DNA from: a virus
Length of the DNA stretch: 49,336 bases
Strand: one strand, 5' to 3'
Virus record (IMG/VR): IMGVR_UViG_3300023174_000243
Coordinates: 1-49,336 of that record
Shown: piece after piece, positions 1 to 8,498 of the stretch
How positions within the stretch are numbered: the first letter of the stretch is position 1
How the letters are laid out: each line of letters starts with the position of its first letter
Made by a program: the position numbers and the translations under genes
The notes under the pieces: model-generated
Database searches by the model: none
What the model saw: the letters and a program-made list of their open reading frames with translations, nothing else
Told to the model about the DNA's origin: nothing

Positions 1-26
1 AAATTAAGTGTCCTCTAAACCCCATT

Positions 27-500
27 ATGGTAAGTTTGAGTAGTTCAATTTCAGATAATGCTATTTTAAATTCTGATTATGTAGATTCTTCCGATCTTCC
101 ACAATGTTATCCACCTTATCCGGATGTTATTGGTTCTTATGATAATTTTGATTGGACTACTATGAAAGATTGGGCGAGTTTTAATCAAACCGATGAAATT
201 CCACCATATCCGGGTCACGAAGAAATTTCAGAAATTTCGCCAGAAAAGTTGGATAAAACAGAAAAAACAATAGAAAAAGATTTCGGTAAAATTATTTCCA
301 AGTTTAAAATTTTACATCATGAATGGGAAATGGATGGATATGGCTATATAGTTAGAGATCTAGAATATAATAAAAACGCAATTGTTACTAATCACGGTAA
401 ACCTATGGTAGTTAATAAGAGCTATTTAAACGATATTATATCTGGATATAGGGAAAGAATTCAAGAAACTCAAAGAGCTTTATTTTTAATAAATGAATAA
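27..500 (+). CDS. Hypothetical protein, 157 aa
   Basis: No family recognised. The first half is acidic and rich in Pro, Tyr and Ser, and looks disordered. From about residue 75 it becomes helical and charged and ends in a short amphipathic helix. The frame has no stop upstream within the window, so the true start could lie outside it. The last 8 nt overlap the next gene, which suggests translational coupling in a short operon with the 67-aa gene and the phosphatase. Confidence 0.65.
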   Translation: MVSLSSSISDNAILNSDYVDSSDLPQCYPPYPDVIGSYDNFDWTTMKDWASFNQTDEIPPYPGHEEISEISPEKLDKTEKTIEKDFGKIISKFKILHHEWEMDGYGYIVRDLEYNKNAIVTNHGKPMVVNKSYLNDIISGYRERIQETQRALFLINE

Positions 501-696
501 TTGGACAAACATTTTAGAGAATTTATCATTACAAGATAATGCAATAAAAGAAAGCGAAATTCTTTTTAATTTACCACGCGAACTACATAATGATTGGGAC
601 AATTTTATGAGAGGCAAAACATGTCCTTTTCTTAATAATGGAGATCATGGTGTGTATAAATGGGATCTTAATCAATTTTTAAATAGATTTCGATGA
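493..696 (+). CDS. Hypothetical protein, 67 aa
   Basis: Small soluble protein rich in Asn, Trp and acidic residues; no family recognised. Its ATG lies inside the end of the preceding gene and its TGA overlaps the start of the phosphatase gene in an ATGA arrangement. This tight packing is the main evidence that it is real. There is no signal peptide or membrane segment. Confidence 0.65.
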   Translation: MNNWTNILENLSLQDNAIKESEILFNLPRELHNDWDNFMRGKTCPFLNNGDHGVYKWDLNQFLNRFR

Positions 697-1235
697 TCGA
701 TAGTATAATAATAACAGATCTTTCGAGTGCAGTTTCAAATTCTTTTAAAGTAATTGAACAGAATGCTTGGATTTCAACTGTAGATGAAGCTGATGAGAAA
801 AAAATAAGAATGATGAGGAAAAATTTTTGTAAAAAAATGATTCCTTATTTTGCTCAATATTTTTATGATTGGTCTGATGAGGATGATGATGCATATATTC
901 AAAAAAATATAGAAGAACAAGGGCCGAGAGAACAGCATGTCAATAATATTATTTCTTTTTTACAAACAATTGTGGAGTCTAATAAAGTGTATCATCTTGG
1001 CGTTAATTGCTATGCTGGTGTTTCGCGTTCGACTGCAATAGGCATTATAGCTTGGGTCATGCAGGGTAAATCTCCACAAGAAGCACTGGATGACATTATT
1101 AAGGTTCGACCTATGGCATGGCCAAATTTACGAATTCTCAGGTTTGCTTCCGAAAGATTGAAAATAGATTTAATGACACCAGTGAAGGAGTGGAAACAAC
1201 TTAATAATGATGGAATTTATACAGGTGGATGGTAA
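693..1235 (+). CDS. Dual-specificity/tyrosine phosphatase-like protein
   Basis: Carries the Cys-x5-Arg phosphatase signature as CYAGVSRS with Cys106 and Arg112, followed by a helix and the RPMAWPN segment usual in small dual-specificity phosphatases. An acidic stretch around residues 60-67 could supply the general acid. The residue before the catalytic Cys is Asn instead of the usual His. The likely role is dephosphorylation of a host or phage phosphoprotein, or of RNA or nucleotide ends; the substrate cannot be told from sequence. It overlaps the upstream gene by 4 nt. Confidence 0.8.
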   Translation: MIDSIIITDLSSAVSNSFKVIEQNAWISTVDEADEKKIRMMRKNFCKKMIPYFAQYFYDWSDEDDDAYIQKNIEEQGPREQHVNNIISFLQTIVESNKVYHLGVNCYAGVSRSTAIGIIAWVMQGKSPQEALDDIIKVRPMAWPNLRILRFASERLKIDLMTPVKEWKQLNNDGIYTGGW

Positions 1236-1241
1236 AAAACA

Positions 1242-1270
1242 TTGACAATTACAAATTTTTAGATTAATAT
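1242..1270 (+). promoter_or_regulatory. Sigma70-like promoter of the 76-aa gene
   Basis: TTGACA at 1242-1247, a 17-nt spacer and TAATAT at 1265-1270. The ATG follows only 6 nt after the -10 box, so the transcript would be leaderless. Confidence 0.7.
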
Positions 1271-1276
1271 AATAAT

Positions 1277-1507
1277 ATGATAACAGCAATATGGGCATCA
1301 ACAAAGTCATCTCCAATGATGGCAGAAATTAGGCAAGCATTAAAGAAGAAATCGGGAAAGGGTGAACCTCCTATTTCAAATAAAGAAGCAAACCGAACAT
1401 GGAGAGAAGATATTTTGGGAATTCTCTCTGATGATCAAAAGAGACAGAGAAAACAACAAAGACAAGAAAAGAATAATCGTTCCAAAACAAGAGAAGTAGA
1501 GGAATAA
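1277..1507 (+). CDS. Basic hypothetical protein, 76 aa
   Basis: Short, strongly basic protein. Its C-terminal third is almost entirely Lys, Arg, Gln and Glu and likely forms a charged helix that could bind nucleic acid. No family is recognised. It has its own consensus promoter just upstream and no Shine-Dalgarno sequence. Confidence 0.65.
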   Translation: MITAIWASTKSSPMMAEIRQALKKKSGKGEPPISNKEANRTWREDILGILSDDQKRQRKQQRQEKNNRSKTREVEE

Positions 1508-1554
1508 ATAAAAATTTCCTCTACTCATATATTATATTCATGTAAATATTTCAA

Positions 1555-1812
1555 ATGAAAAAATTTGATTTATTAATAGAAAATATTCTAAATGGAATAG
1601 GTAAAAATAAAACGATAGCCGATATATGTAAAAAACATAATGTTTCTGAAGAAGATGTTAAAAAGTCTTTAAAGTTTGGAACAGATAAAGAATTAGAACA
1701 CTCTAAAAACGATCCAAAAACTGCAAAAACTATAGCAATGGATCATTTGTGGGAATTTGGTCCTGATTATTATTTGGGCTTGGATAAACTAGAAAAAACA
1801 TTAAAAAAATAA
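1555..1812 (+). CDS. DUF5661-like phage protein, 85 aa
   Basis: The N-terminal half resembles a small helix-turn-helix (IADICKKHNVSEEDVKKSL). The second half has the pattern K-E-L-E-H-S followed by A-x3-I-A-x-DHLWE and DYY-x2-L. I associate this with a small phage family annotated DUF5661; that match is from memory and should be searched. Function is unknown. The gene sits 3 nt upstream of the next ORF, so both are probably co-transcribed. Confidence 0.6.
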   Translation: MKKFDLLIENILNGIGKNKTIADICKKHNVSEEDVKKSLKFGTDKELEHSKNDPKTAKTIAMDHLWEFGPDYYLGLDKLEKTLKK

Positions 1813-1815
1813 TAT

Positions 1816-2214
1816 ATGGCAATTTATAAAAATTTTTCAATAACTCAAGAATTTCTAGATAATAATCCAAATGCATATTTTGTTTTTGGAGACAATCTCG
1901 AACGTTTTGGATATGGAGGAGCCGCAAAACTAAGAGATCATCCACATGCTATCGGATTTATAACAAAAAAATTTCCGGATAATAAAGACGCTTCTTTTTA
2001 TAGACCGGAAGAATATTCTTCTGTATTCTTCGAAGAGCTTTCGAAATTGGTAACAATCATTAAAAAAAGACCGGAAAAAAAATTCTATATCTCTCAATTA
2101 GGAGGCGGATTGGCAAACAAGTTTTTTATCTGGGAAAAAATTATACATCACAATCTAGTAAAAGAACTGGAAAATTTTGACAATGTAATCTTTTGTTGGG
2201 GAGATTGGAAATGA
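1816..2214 (+). CDS. Macro-like domain protein (FGDN motif)
   Basis: 132 aa with the motif VFGDNLERFGYGGAAKLRDH near residues 23-42 and a second glycine cluster, QLGGGLANKF, near residue 97. The glycine-rich loops and alternating beta/alpha pattern are those of phage proteins with a macro-domain-like fold, which bind ADP-ribose or related nucleotides. The assignment to a fold is inference. The TGA overlaps the start of the next gene (ATGA). Confidence 0.55.
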   Translation: MAIYKNFSITQEFLDNNPNAYFVFGDNLERFGYGGAAKLRDHPHAIGFITKKFPDNKDASFYRPEEYSSVFFEELSKLVTIIKKRPEKKFYISQLGGGLANKFFIWEKIIHHNLVKELENFDNVIFCWGDWK

Positions 2215-2478
2215 ATAAAATACAAGAAATGTTAAAACAGTATTCACCTGAATATGATGACGTTCAACTAGCGGATGGATTTGAAGATGCGTTTATTGGA
2301 ATAGGTGATAAATTTGGAGTTTTAAGTGCAGTCTACGATAAACAAAAATGTTTACAAATTCTCCAAAAAAGATATGAGTGGAGAAGAGGCAATCGAATAT
2401 TTTGAATATAATATATTAGGATCTTGGGTAGGTGATAATACACCTACATTTTTAGAATATATTTCTATATTAAATTAA
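2211..2478 (+). pseudogene. Frameshifted small phage gene, about 88 codons
   Basis: The ATG at 2211 overlaps the preceding stop. The first reading frame (MNKIQEMLKQYSPEYDDVQL...) runs about 50 codons and then continues out of frame to a TGA at 2403-2405. In the +1 frame after the A6 run at 2368-2373, translation goes on as DMSGEEAIEYFEYNILGSWV... to a TAA at 2476-2478. The second part looks like a genuine domain end rather than random sequence. One extra A in the homopolymer explains the shift; it could be a real mutation, a sequencing error or programmed frameshifting. Confidence 0.6.
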
Positions 2479-3086
2479 AAATCGAAATTTTTTAACAGGT
2501 CTTCGCGTTCAGGTCTGGAAGTAAGGTTATCTCTGAACTGTTTCTCTGTCATTTTTGTAACAGTATTGACGAGTTGATTATGTTTGTATCCTCCAGATGC
2601 AGATATGTCTTCTAATTTTTGCATTGGGAAAGAATTCAAGTCGAAATATTTAGTCTCTATTTTTATATAGATTGGATTATTCTTGTTGTCAAATGTAAAC
2701 AAAACTAACCATAGGTCTCCATTCCCTCCCTCATCTTTAAATATCAGAGCAAATAATAATGATCTACTTTTTTTATAATGATCCACTTTAATCTTTTCAA
2801 CTTTCCAACTTTCAATCGGTCCAGTATCCGGATGATCTGCACATATATTAAAGAAAATTCCTAATTTTTCTTTTGCGAAAGAAGCTAATCGATTTTTTAT
2901 AAATTCTTCTGTGGGCTTTGCACCTCTTGTTGCAATAGCTCTATTATTAAAATAATCTGCAACTGAAGGGGTAAACGTAACAACAGATGGGGATATGTCT
3001 TTTAATTGTCTACGAGTTGGGTTGAATGCATTTACTATGGGATCTGCATTTTCGACTTTTTTTATTGCTTCTTCTATGTTTTTCAT
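2475..3086 (-). CDS. Hypothetical protein, 203 aa, RP-x-RED C-terminal motif
   Basis: Soluble alpha/beta protein with no recognised domain. Beta-rich stretches such as LWLVLFTFD and IYIKIETKYF lie at residues 125-147. The last residues, SRPEREDLLKNFDF, closely match the end of the 159-aa protein at 43681-44160 (TRPGREDSWKSFEF), although the rest of the two proteins differs. It is convergent with, and overlaps by a few bases, the frameshifted gene to its left. Confidence 0.7.
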   Translation of the reverse strand: MKNIEEAIKKVENADPIVNAFNPTRRQLKDISPSVVTFTPSVADYFNNRAIATRGAKPTEEFIKNRLASFAKEKLGIFFNICADHPDTGPIESWKVEKIKVDHYKKSRSLLFALIFKDEGGNGDLWLVLFTFDNKNNPIYIKIETKYFDLNSFPMQKLEDISASGGYKHNQLVNTVTKMTEKQFRDNLTSRPEREDLLKNFDF

Positions 3087-3141
3087 CTTAATATATTAGA
3101 TATTTATCTATATTGTTATAATTATTTAGTAATTATATTTT

Positions 3142-4221
3142 ATGAGATACATTTTAGAGGATAATAATATTAGAAATATTTATAGTAGATATATTTTAAA
3201 TAAAAACCCATTTATAACAGAAAAAGTGAAGCGTTTTAACGAAAAAATGAATCCTGAGCTTTTTAAGAAATTTGATAAAAAAATAACATTAGCATTACAT
3301 TATATGAGTGTTTATCAAACATATTATTATAATATAGTTATGGGATTAAAAATATTACCTACTCTTGATGTAAAGACTATGGCTGTTAATGCTTTTGGAA
3401 ACCTTTATATAAATCCTGATTTTGTAGTAAATACATTAACAGATGATGGTGTAGTAGCGGTATTAGCACACGAAGCGGGGCATGTGGAATATTTATCATT
3501 TTTTAGAATGGAAGACAGAGACATTGAATTATGGAACGTTGCTACTGATTATGTAATAAATAAGTGGCTATTAAAAGATGGATTTGCACTTCCAAATTCA
3601 GATAAATTCCGAGCATTATTACCTGAGAAAATAAACAACAGATGGATAATTCCACATTATAATAATTTGGACATTACAAACATGAAAGCGGAAAGATTAT
3701 ATTGGGAATTAGAAAAATGGGAAGAGAAAGATCCGGAACAGGTAAAAAAGGATAAAAAAACATCACAAGAGTTTGGAGACAACCCAACAACACCCGGAGG
3801 TCAATACGGACCAACAGGACCCGGAGGTAAAAAAGGTGAAGAAGGCAATGATAAACCTGAAGACGGACCAACAGGACCCGGAGGTAAAAAAGGTGAAGAA
3901 GGCAATGATAAACCTGAAGACGGACCAACAGGACCCGGAGGTAAAAAAGGCGAAGAAGGCAATGATAAACCTGAAGACGGACCAACAGGACCCGGAGGTA
4001 AAAAAGGCGAAGAAGGCAATGATAAACCTGAAGACGGACCAACAGGACCCGGACGTAAAGGTGAAAAGGGTGGAGAATCTTCATTAAAAAAAGGAAATGT
4101 TATTTGGGATAATCGGAACAATACACATGGAATTGTAACTAATATAGATCCTGTTACTGGAAAAGTTGATTTTGATCCAATACGCGATGAAGACGTTAAT
4201 AAATATACAACACACAAATAA
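3142..4221 (+). CDS. DUF2201-type metallopeptidase domain protein with collagen-like repeats
   Basis: Residues 1-215 form a zincin-like domain with LAHEAGHVEYL (His110, Glu111, His114), followed by a conserved-looking helix with ELWNVATDYVIN. This is the N-terminal metallopeptidase-like domain normally fused to a VWA domain in DUF2201 proteins; here the VWA half is the next gene, joined by an ATGA-type overlap. Residues about 223-310 are four 19-residue copies of GPTGPGGKKGEEGNDKPED plus a partial copy, a collagen-like insertion rarely seen in such proteins. The C-terminal 50 residues form a small beta domain. It probably works with the downstream VWA and AAA+ proteins. Confidence 0.8.
   Translation: MRYILEDNNIRNIYSRYILNKNPFITEKVKRFNEKMNPELFKKFDKKITLALHYMSVYQTYYYNIVMGLKILPTLDVKTMAVNAFGNLYINPDFVVNTLTDDGVVAVLAHEAGHVEYLSFFRMEDRDIELWNVATDYVINKWLLKDGFALPNSDKFRALLPEKINNRWIIPHYNNLDITNMKAERLYWELEKWEEKDPEQVKKDKKTSQEFGDNPTTPGGQYGPTGPGGKKGEEGNDKPEDGPTGPGGKKGEEGNDKPEDGPTGPGGKKGEEGNDKPEDGPTGPGGKKGEEGNDKPEDGPTGPGRKGEKGGESSLKKGNVIWDNRNNTHGIVTNIDPVTGKVDFDPIRDEDVNKYTTHK
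3808..4071 (+). repeat. 57-bp tandem repeat array inside a coding region
   Basis: Four nearly identical 57-bp units start at 3808, 3865, 3922 and 3979, with a partial fifth from 4036. Units differ by single third-position changes (ggtgaa/ggcgaa), so the array is recent or is being homogenised. Each unit encodes one 19-residue collagen-like block, and copy-number changes stay in frame. Confidence 0.95.
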
Positions 4222-5147
4222 TGACAACACATATATCACAAGTAACTAAAATTATAAAAGCTGAGGAGAATCCACCAACAAACCCTACTCCACCCCAACC
4301 ATCAAAACCGAGGGTTTTGGATGTTCCTTCGAGAAATCCTAGATATACCCCGAATCCCGAATATGAAATACCTTCAACAGAAGAAGAAAGAAGAGAGCTA
4401 ATGAAGGAATTGGAAAGAAAAATGAAAGAAAATTTAGATCGCGCTCGAAAAGAAACAATGCAAGATAATATGGGATCTAAATTCGCAAGTTCAAATCCAT
4501 CAAATCAAGTAACAGGCACTCATATGTTTGATAAAAATCTTAACAGAACAAAATCAGATTGGAAATTTTTATTAGATAAATTCATTTCAGATATTCCGAG
4601 AATATCAAAAGATTGGGATCGACCCGATTCTAGAAATTGGGCAGGCTCCCGATTATATACTCCGAGTACTAAAAAAATTAAAGATGTTGTTGATATTGTA
4701 GCAGCAATAGATACTAGTGCCAGTATATCAACATCGACTATTCATAAATTTTTAAATGAAATTGCAACGATTGCAACTTCATATACAAACGTAAGAATAC
4801 GAATTTTATATTGGATGGATTCTGTGTATCAAGATGTTGAAATCGAATGTAATGATCTTTCAGTAGAAGAAATACAACAAGAAATAAAAAATATACCAAT
4901 CAGTCAAAACGGAGGAACGTATATGAGTTCTGTTGCAGAATATTTAAAAGCCAGAGGAGTGGATGAAATCGAAGGGGGTTTGATATACTTTACTGATGGA
5001 TATTTATCAGATGGTAACATAACAGTACCTGAAGTCACAAAGGACAGAATACTTTTTATAATAGACAATGGAGGAAATACAGACCGTTTGGAAAAATTCT
5101 GTCAAGAGAAAAATATAGGAGAAGTATATGAAATTGCTAAAATTTGA
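4221..5147 (+). CDS. VWA-domain protein (DUF2201 C-terminal half)
   Basis: A Pro-rich and then charged helical N-terminal region (residues 15-110) precedes a VWA-like domain. The MIDAS motif is DTSAS at 164-168, with the later elements GGTYMSS near 235 and YFTDG near 259. VWA proteins of this class pair with MoxR-type AAA+ ATPases, which matches the next gene. The start codon overlaps the stop of the upstream metallopeptidase gene, so the two halves of a normally single protein are translationally coupled. Confidence 0.85.
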   Translation: MTTHISQVTKIIKAEENPPTNPTPPQPSKPRVLDVPSRNPRYTPNPEYEIPSTEEERRELMKELERKMKENLDRARKETMQDNMGSKFASSNPSNQVTGTHMFDKNLNRTKSDWKFLLDKFISDIPRISKDWDRPDSRNWAGSRLYTPSTKKIKDVVDIVAAIDTSASISTSTIHKFLNEIATIATSYTNVRIRILYWMDSVYQDVEIECNDLSVEEIQQEIKNIPISQNGGTYMSSVAEYLKARGVDEIEGGLIYFTDGYLSDGNITVPEVTKDRILFIIDNGGNTDRLEKFCQEKNIGEVYEIAKI

Positions 5148-5170
5148 TGTAAATATAAATATAATAAAAT

Positions 5171-6904
5171 ATGAATATTAAAAATAAAGATCTTCAGTGT
5201 TTGATGGAAAGATATTTCCAAGTTGCTAAAAATAAAAATTCTAATTTAGTTTTAGAGGATATTGCAGATTCTATAGTAAACAGTATACAACCTGCTATAA
5301 ACAATCTGAATAAAATCGAAAACAAAGCAGAAATAGAAGCAATAGACATCCTCGATACTGATTACGATTTTGAAGCAAAATTGCCAGCAGCAGAAATACG
5401 CGAAGATGGAAGAGAGCAAATGAATTATAAAGCAGCAAGATTGGCATTTACGGATTCATTTATATCTAGAAAACCCATGTTAATATTCGGACATCCCGGA
5501 CTTGGAAAAACAAGTCTTGCCCGTGATGTATCACAATCTATGGCCGCTGTATCCGAAAAGGGAAAACTATTATATAATACTCAAAAAGACTTTAAAAACT
5601 ATTTAAAGGGAGCTGCGGGGTCTGATATAACAAGAAGAAACCCTGAAGCACAAGGCGGTCCCAGAGAGTTTGTAGAATGGATAAAAATAAGCGAAGATCA
5701 AAAGTATGAGGTGTTAAGAAATCCTCAAAATTATTTTGTATTGTTAACAATGACTGCTTCTAGGATGAGTAAATTTGATGTGACGGGAATGCCCCTAGCA
5801 CAGTCTAGAGCAGAATTCGAAGCCTCCGAATTTAAACAAACTGTATACTCAAAAAGCTTAGAGTTAATAGCACTCATAACACCGAACTTAGAAGGTTTCC
5901 TATTTTTAGATGAACTTAATTTAGCAGATGAAGATACTATAAGTGCGCTGTTAAATCTTATATTAGAGAGAGCAGTGGGAGAAACACCAATGTCGGATGG
6001 GTTTTCAATAGTAGCAGCAGGAAATATTCCGGGACAAGGAACAGACGCTAAAGATTTATCAACAGCTGCACTAGGTAGATTTTCACAAATAGCAACACTA
6101 ATAGTAGACCCTGAAGGATGGTGTGATTGGGCGGAAAAAGGAGGAATACATCCTTTAATAGTTGGATTTATAAGAAGCAATGCGACACCGGAAGGTTTGA
6201 AATTTTTTTATGGAGGTGAAACATTTGCATCCAGTAATCAAAAAGAAATAAGAAAAAAACAAGTAAACTATATGTCGCCTAGGTTGTTAGAAGCAATTTC
6301 TGACGAAATTCATGATGTATTTAAAGCAGATATAGAACGAAAAAAAGCAGGATTGCAAAGAGATGAGCCGTTAAAAGACACACTATTTAAACAAATACGT
6401 TCTAAGACAAATGACACTTGGGCAAGAGAATTTGTAACGTGGGTTGATGAGGTCCAACAATATACAGTAGATAAAGTACTGGCCGAAGACCTTACCAAGC
6501 AAAGTGCTAGACAATTAATGCAAATTCAAAGATTCTTAGTATCAAAATTAAAAACAGCAAGTAATGCAGTATTACAAAATTTAAATAGAAAGGGAGAGTC
6601 GCTGGATATGGAAACAAACGAACTTGAATTTATAAAAAAGCATATAACTCCCATCGACACAGAAAAAGTGTTCGAAGCAACAGCACTTGTGTTGAAGAAA
6701 TTAAAAGATGACGTTGATGAAGAATTTCAAGTCACTTTAATTTCAAGAATATCACAAGCATTAAATGCAGAACAAAAAAAGGTTTTTTTGGCATTTTTAT
6801 ATCATCATCCCGATGATAGTATTAGTAATGCTGCTAAGGAGGCATTTGGATCAAGAAAAAACGTTATGACTGCTATGTCAAAATTTACACCTCCAAAACG
6901 TTGA
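5171..6904 (+). CDS. MoxR-type AAA+ ATPase
   Basis: 577 aa. The Walker A motif is GHPGLGKT at 107-114, Walker B is FLFLDELN near 243-250 (with the aspartate-glutamate pair), and sensor 1 is AAGNIPGQG near 283. The N-terminal 75 residues are helical. The C-terminal 200 residues are helical and contain many charged repeats. In known MoxR-VWA pairs the ATPase and the VWA protein act together as a chaperone that remodels or activates target proteins, here possibly metal-dependent ones. The target in the phage is unknown. The gene starts 23 nt after the VWA gene without a Shine-Dalgarno sequence. Confidence 0.85.
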   Translation: MNIKNKDLQCLMERYFQVAKNKNSNLVLEDIADSIVNSIQPAINNLNKIENKAEIEAIDILDTDYDFEAKLPAAEIREDGREQMNYKAARLAFTDSFISRKPMLIFGHPGLGKTSLARDVSQSMAAVSEKGKLLYNTQKDFKNYLKGAAGSDITRRNPEAQGGPREFVEWIKISEDQKYEVLRNPQNYFVLLTMTASRMSKFDVTGMPLAQSRAEFEASEFKQTVYSKSLELIALITPNLEGFLFLDELNLADEDTISALLNLILERAVGETPMSDGFSIVAAGNIPGQGTDAKDLSTAALGRFSQIATLIVDPEGWCDWAEKGGIHPLIVGFIRSNATPEGLKFFYGGETFASSNQKEIRKKQVNYMSPRLLEAISDEIHDVFKADIERKKAGLQRDEPLKDTLFKQIRSKTNDTWAREFVTWVDEVQQYTVDKVLAEDLTKQSARQLMQIQRFLVSKLKTASNAVLQNLNRKGESLDMETNELEFIKKHITPIDTEKVFEATALVLKKLKDDVDEEFQVTLISRISQALNAEQKKVFLAFLYHHPDDSISNAAKEAFGSRKNVMTAMSKFTPPKR

Positions 6905-6915
6905 TAACAAATAAA

Positions 6916-7413
6916 ATGAAAACACTAAATACTAAAATAAAAAAAGAAAAACAACTTAAAAAAATAGCAGAAAAGCATTATTATAGAAAAGTGCCATTGA
7001 CGCTAAATGAATTCAATTTATTAAAAAATTCTAAATATTCTAATATAATAGACGAAAATAATATAAAAACATTTAATACTATTTTAGAAAGATCTTTTAA
7101 AGATGATAAAGATTTTATGGAAAGACCGAAGGTAGATTTTAAAAAATCTTATCTCTATATGGGACTCGATAAAGCTGGAATAGCAGATTTAGTAGATGAG
7201 ATAGAAATTGAATTTGATTTGGGAGTTAGTAACCAATCTCCGTTTAAATTTAGACAAGTAGATGCTTATGATATAAGAAAATTTATAGCTAAATACATGA
7301 AATTTAATATAGCAAATAAAAATACTAAAAAGTTTTTGGAAAGCATCATTAATAATGAAGAATTATCAACGACTAATATAATGTTTAGATTATATCATTC
7401 GATTGAACATTAA
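6916..7413 (+). CDS. Hypothetical protein, 165 aa
   Basis: Lys- and Asn-rich, mostly helical protein without a recognised domain. The ATG at 6916 is preferred to an in-frame TTG at 6901, which overlaps the end of the ATPase gene. Its position directly after the MoxR gene suggests it belongs to that operon. It converges with the dCMP deaminase gene, overlapping by 4 nt. Confidence 0.65.
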   Translation: MKTLNTKIKKEKQLKKIAEKHYYRKVPLTLNEFNLLKNSKYSNIIDENNIKTFNTILERSFKDDKDFMERPKVDFKKSYLYMGLDKAGIADLVDEIEIEFDLGVSNQSPFKFRQVDAYDIRKFIAKYMKFNIANKNTKKFLESIINNEELSTTNIMFRLYHSIEH

Positions 7414-7814
7414 ATTTGATGTATAATAATTCCACTCTTTGCTAAGAAGAGTAGACCGGAATCGTCCCTATAGCTGTTTCTAAAATAAACTTCTTTTATA
7501 CCAGATCCTTGTATGGATTTTGCACATTCCATACAAGGAGAATGTGTAATAAACATTATAGAATTTTCTCCGGATTCGTGATTTCTTGCTAACTTGTTTA
7601 TACAATTCATCTCCGCATGTATAACTTCTGGTTTGGTTTTATTGTTTTCATCCTCACAACAATTATCCCATCCTTCTGGAGTTCCATTATATCCAATAGA
7701 TATAATTCTATCCTTTTTAACAATAATACAACCAACCTTCAATCTGTTTGCATATGAAAGTTTTGCAAATCTTTCTGCAACATCCATATACGCATCTATC
7801 CACTTTTTCTTCAT
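7410..7814 (-). CDS. dCMP deaminase
   Basis: 134-aa zinc-dependent deaminase. The active-site motif is HAEMN (His66, Glu68), and the zinc ligands PCMEC have Cys94 and Cys97. The N-terminal GYNGTPEGWDNC segment is also typical of deoxycytidylate deaminases. It converts dCMP to dUMP and so feeds thymidylate synthesis for phage DNA. The length fits the phage family. Confidence 0.92.
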   Translation of the reverse strand: MKKKWIDAYMDVAERFAKLSYANRLKVGCIIVKKDRIISIGYNGTPEGWDNCCEDENNKTKPEVIHAEMNCINKLARNHESGENSIMFITHSPCMECAKSIQGSGIKEVYFRNSYRDDSGLLFLAKSGIIIHQI

Positions 7815-7815
7815 A

Positions 7816-8406
7816 TCAATTATAAAAATCCTTTAGAAATATATCCCATTCTTTAATTTCATATTTGTTTTTTATATATAAACTAATTGGAATATTTCTA
7901 GGTTCTTTGGGTACTTTAAGTAGCTTCAAACCAGATTCTTCCGGTGTTCTATCCGCTTTCTTGGCATTGATTTCTTTATGTGCCAATACACAATTACTCC
8001 AATTCGATTTACCTCCACGGCTTTTTGGTATGATGTGATCAACATTTCCTGTATTTGAGGTAAGTTTTTTTCCGGAATATTGACAAATTCCATCATCTCT
8101 AATCCAAAGATTTTTCATTGTAAACTTTGGTCTCTTCATAGGAACTTTATCGAAATTACACAATACTATAACTTTGGGAATTCTTATACTAAGACTTATT
8201 GTATGTATATGAAGATATTCCTCTTCATATGGAAGCGCAATCCATTCTTCCCATTTAAGAGGAGTCATCTGATTGTTGTTTATATCAATAGCAGTTACAG
8301 ACCCATCATACATCATCGATATGGCTTCTGTTGGAGTTTTAATACCAATAGCTTGCCAGCATCTATTTAAAACAAGCACTGTATGTCTTTTTAATTCTAG
8401 TCTCAT
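7816..8406 (-). CDS. HNH endonuclease
   Basis: The C-terminal HNH domain includes CQYSGKKL (zinc-ribbon-like), DHIIPKSRGGKSNWSN (residues 123-138) and the final H143/N147 pair. The N-terminal 100 residues (VLVLNRCWQAIG..., TPTEAISMM) match the lead domain of a common bacterial and phage HNH family, so this may be a resident nuclease instead of a homing enzyme. The ATG lies 8 nt from the 3' end of tRNA-Val on the same strand. Confidence 0.85.
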   Translation of the reverse strand: MRLELKRHTVLVLNRCWQAIGIKTPTEAISMMYDGSVTAIDINNNQMTPLKWEEWIALPYEEEYLHIHTISLSIRIPKVIVLCNFDKVPMKRPKFTMKNLWIRDDGICQYSGKKLTSNTGNVDHIIPKSRGGKSNWSNCVLAHKEINAKKADRTPEESGLKLLKVPKEPRNIPISLYIKNKYEIKEWDIFLKDFYN

Positions 8407-8413
8407 AAAAAAA

Positions 8414-8487
8414 TGGTAGGGGATGACGGTACTGCCCCGCCGAATCCTGCGTGTAAAGCAGGTGTTTTACTTTTAAACTAATCCCCC
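8414..8487 (-). tRNA. tRNA-Val (anticodon TAC), atypical T-loop
   Basis: The acceptor stem GGGGGAT/ATCCCCT pairs over 7 bp (one G-U), the D-stem is GTTT/AAAC and the anticodon stem CCTGC/GCAGG is perfect with loop TTTACAC. A CCA end is encoded. The T-stem GGCGG/CCGTC forms, but its loop is GGCAGTA instead of TTCRANN, and the D-loop AAAAGTA has a single G. The usual D-loop/T-loop contacts are therefore absent. Confidence 0.75.
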
Positions 8488-8498
8488 GCTTCTAATAT

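Noticed and set aside
2193-2210. TTG start for the small frameshifted gene
   Set aside because: The ATG at 2211 overlaps the previous stop in the ATGA manner used throughout the window, and the extra residues overlap the upstream coding end.
3674-4232. Three long open frames overlapping the collagen-like repeat region on both strands
   Set aside because: They are out-of-frame or antisense readings of the 57-bp tandem array, which is free of stops in several frames; the + frame with the HExxH domain explains the locus.
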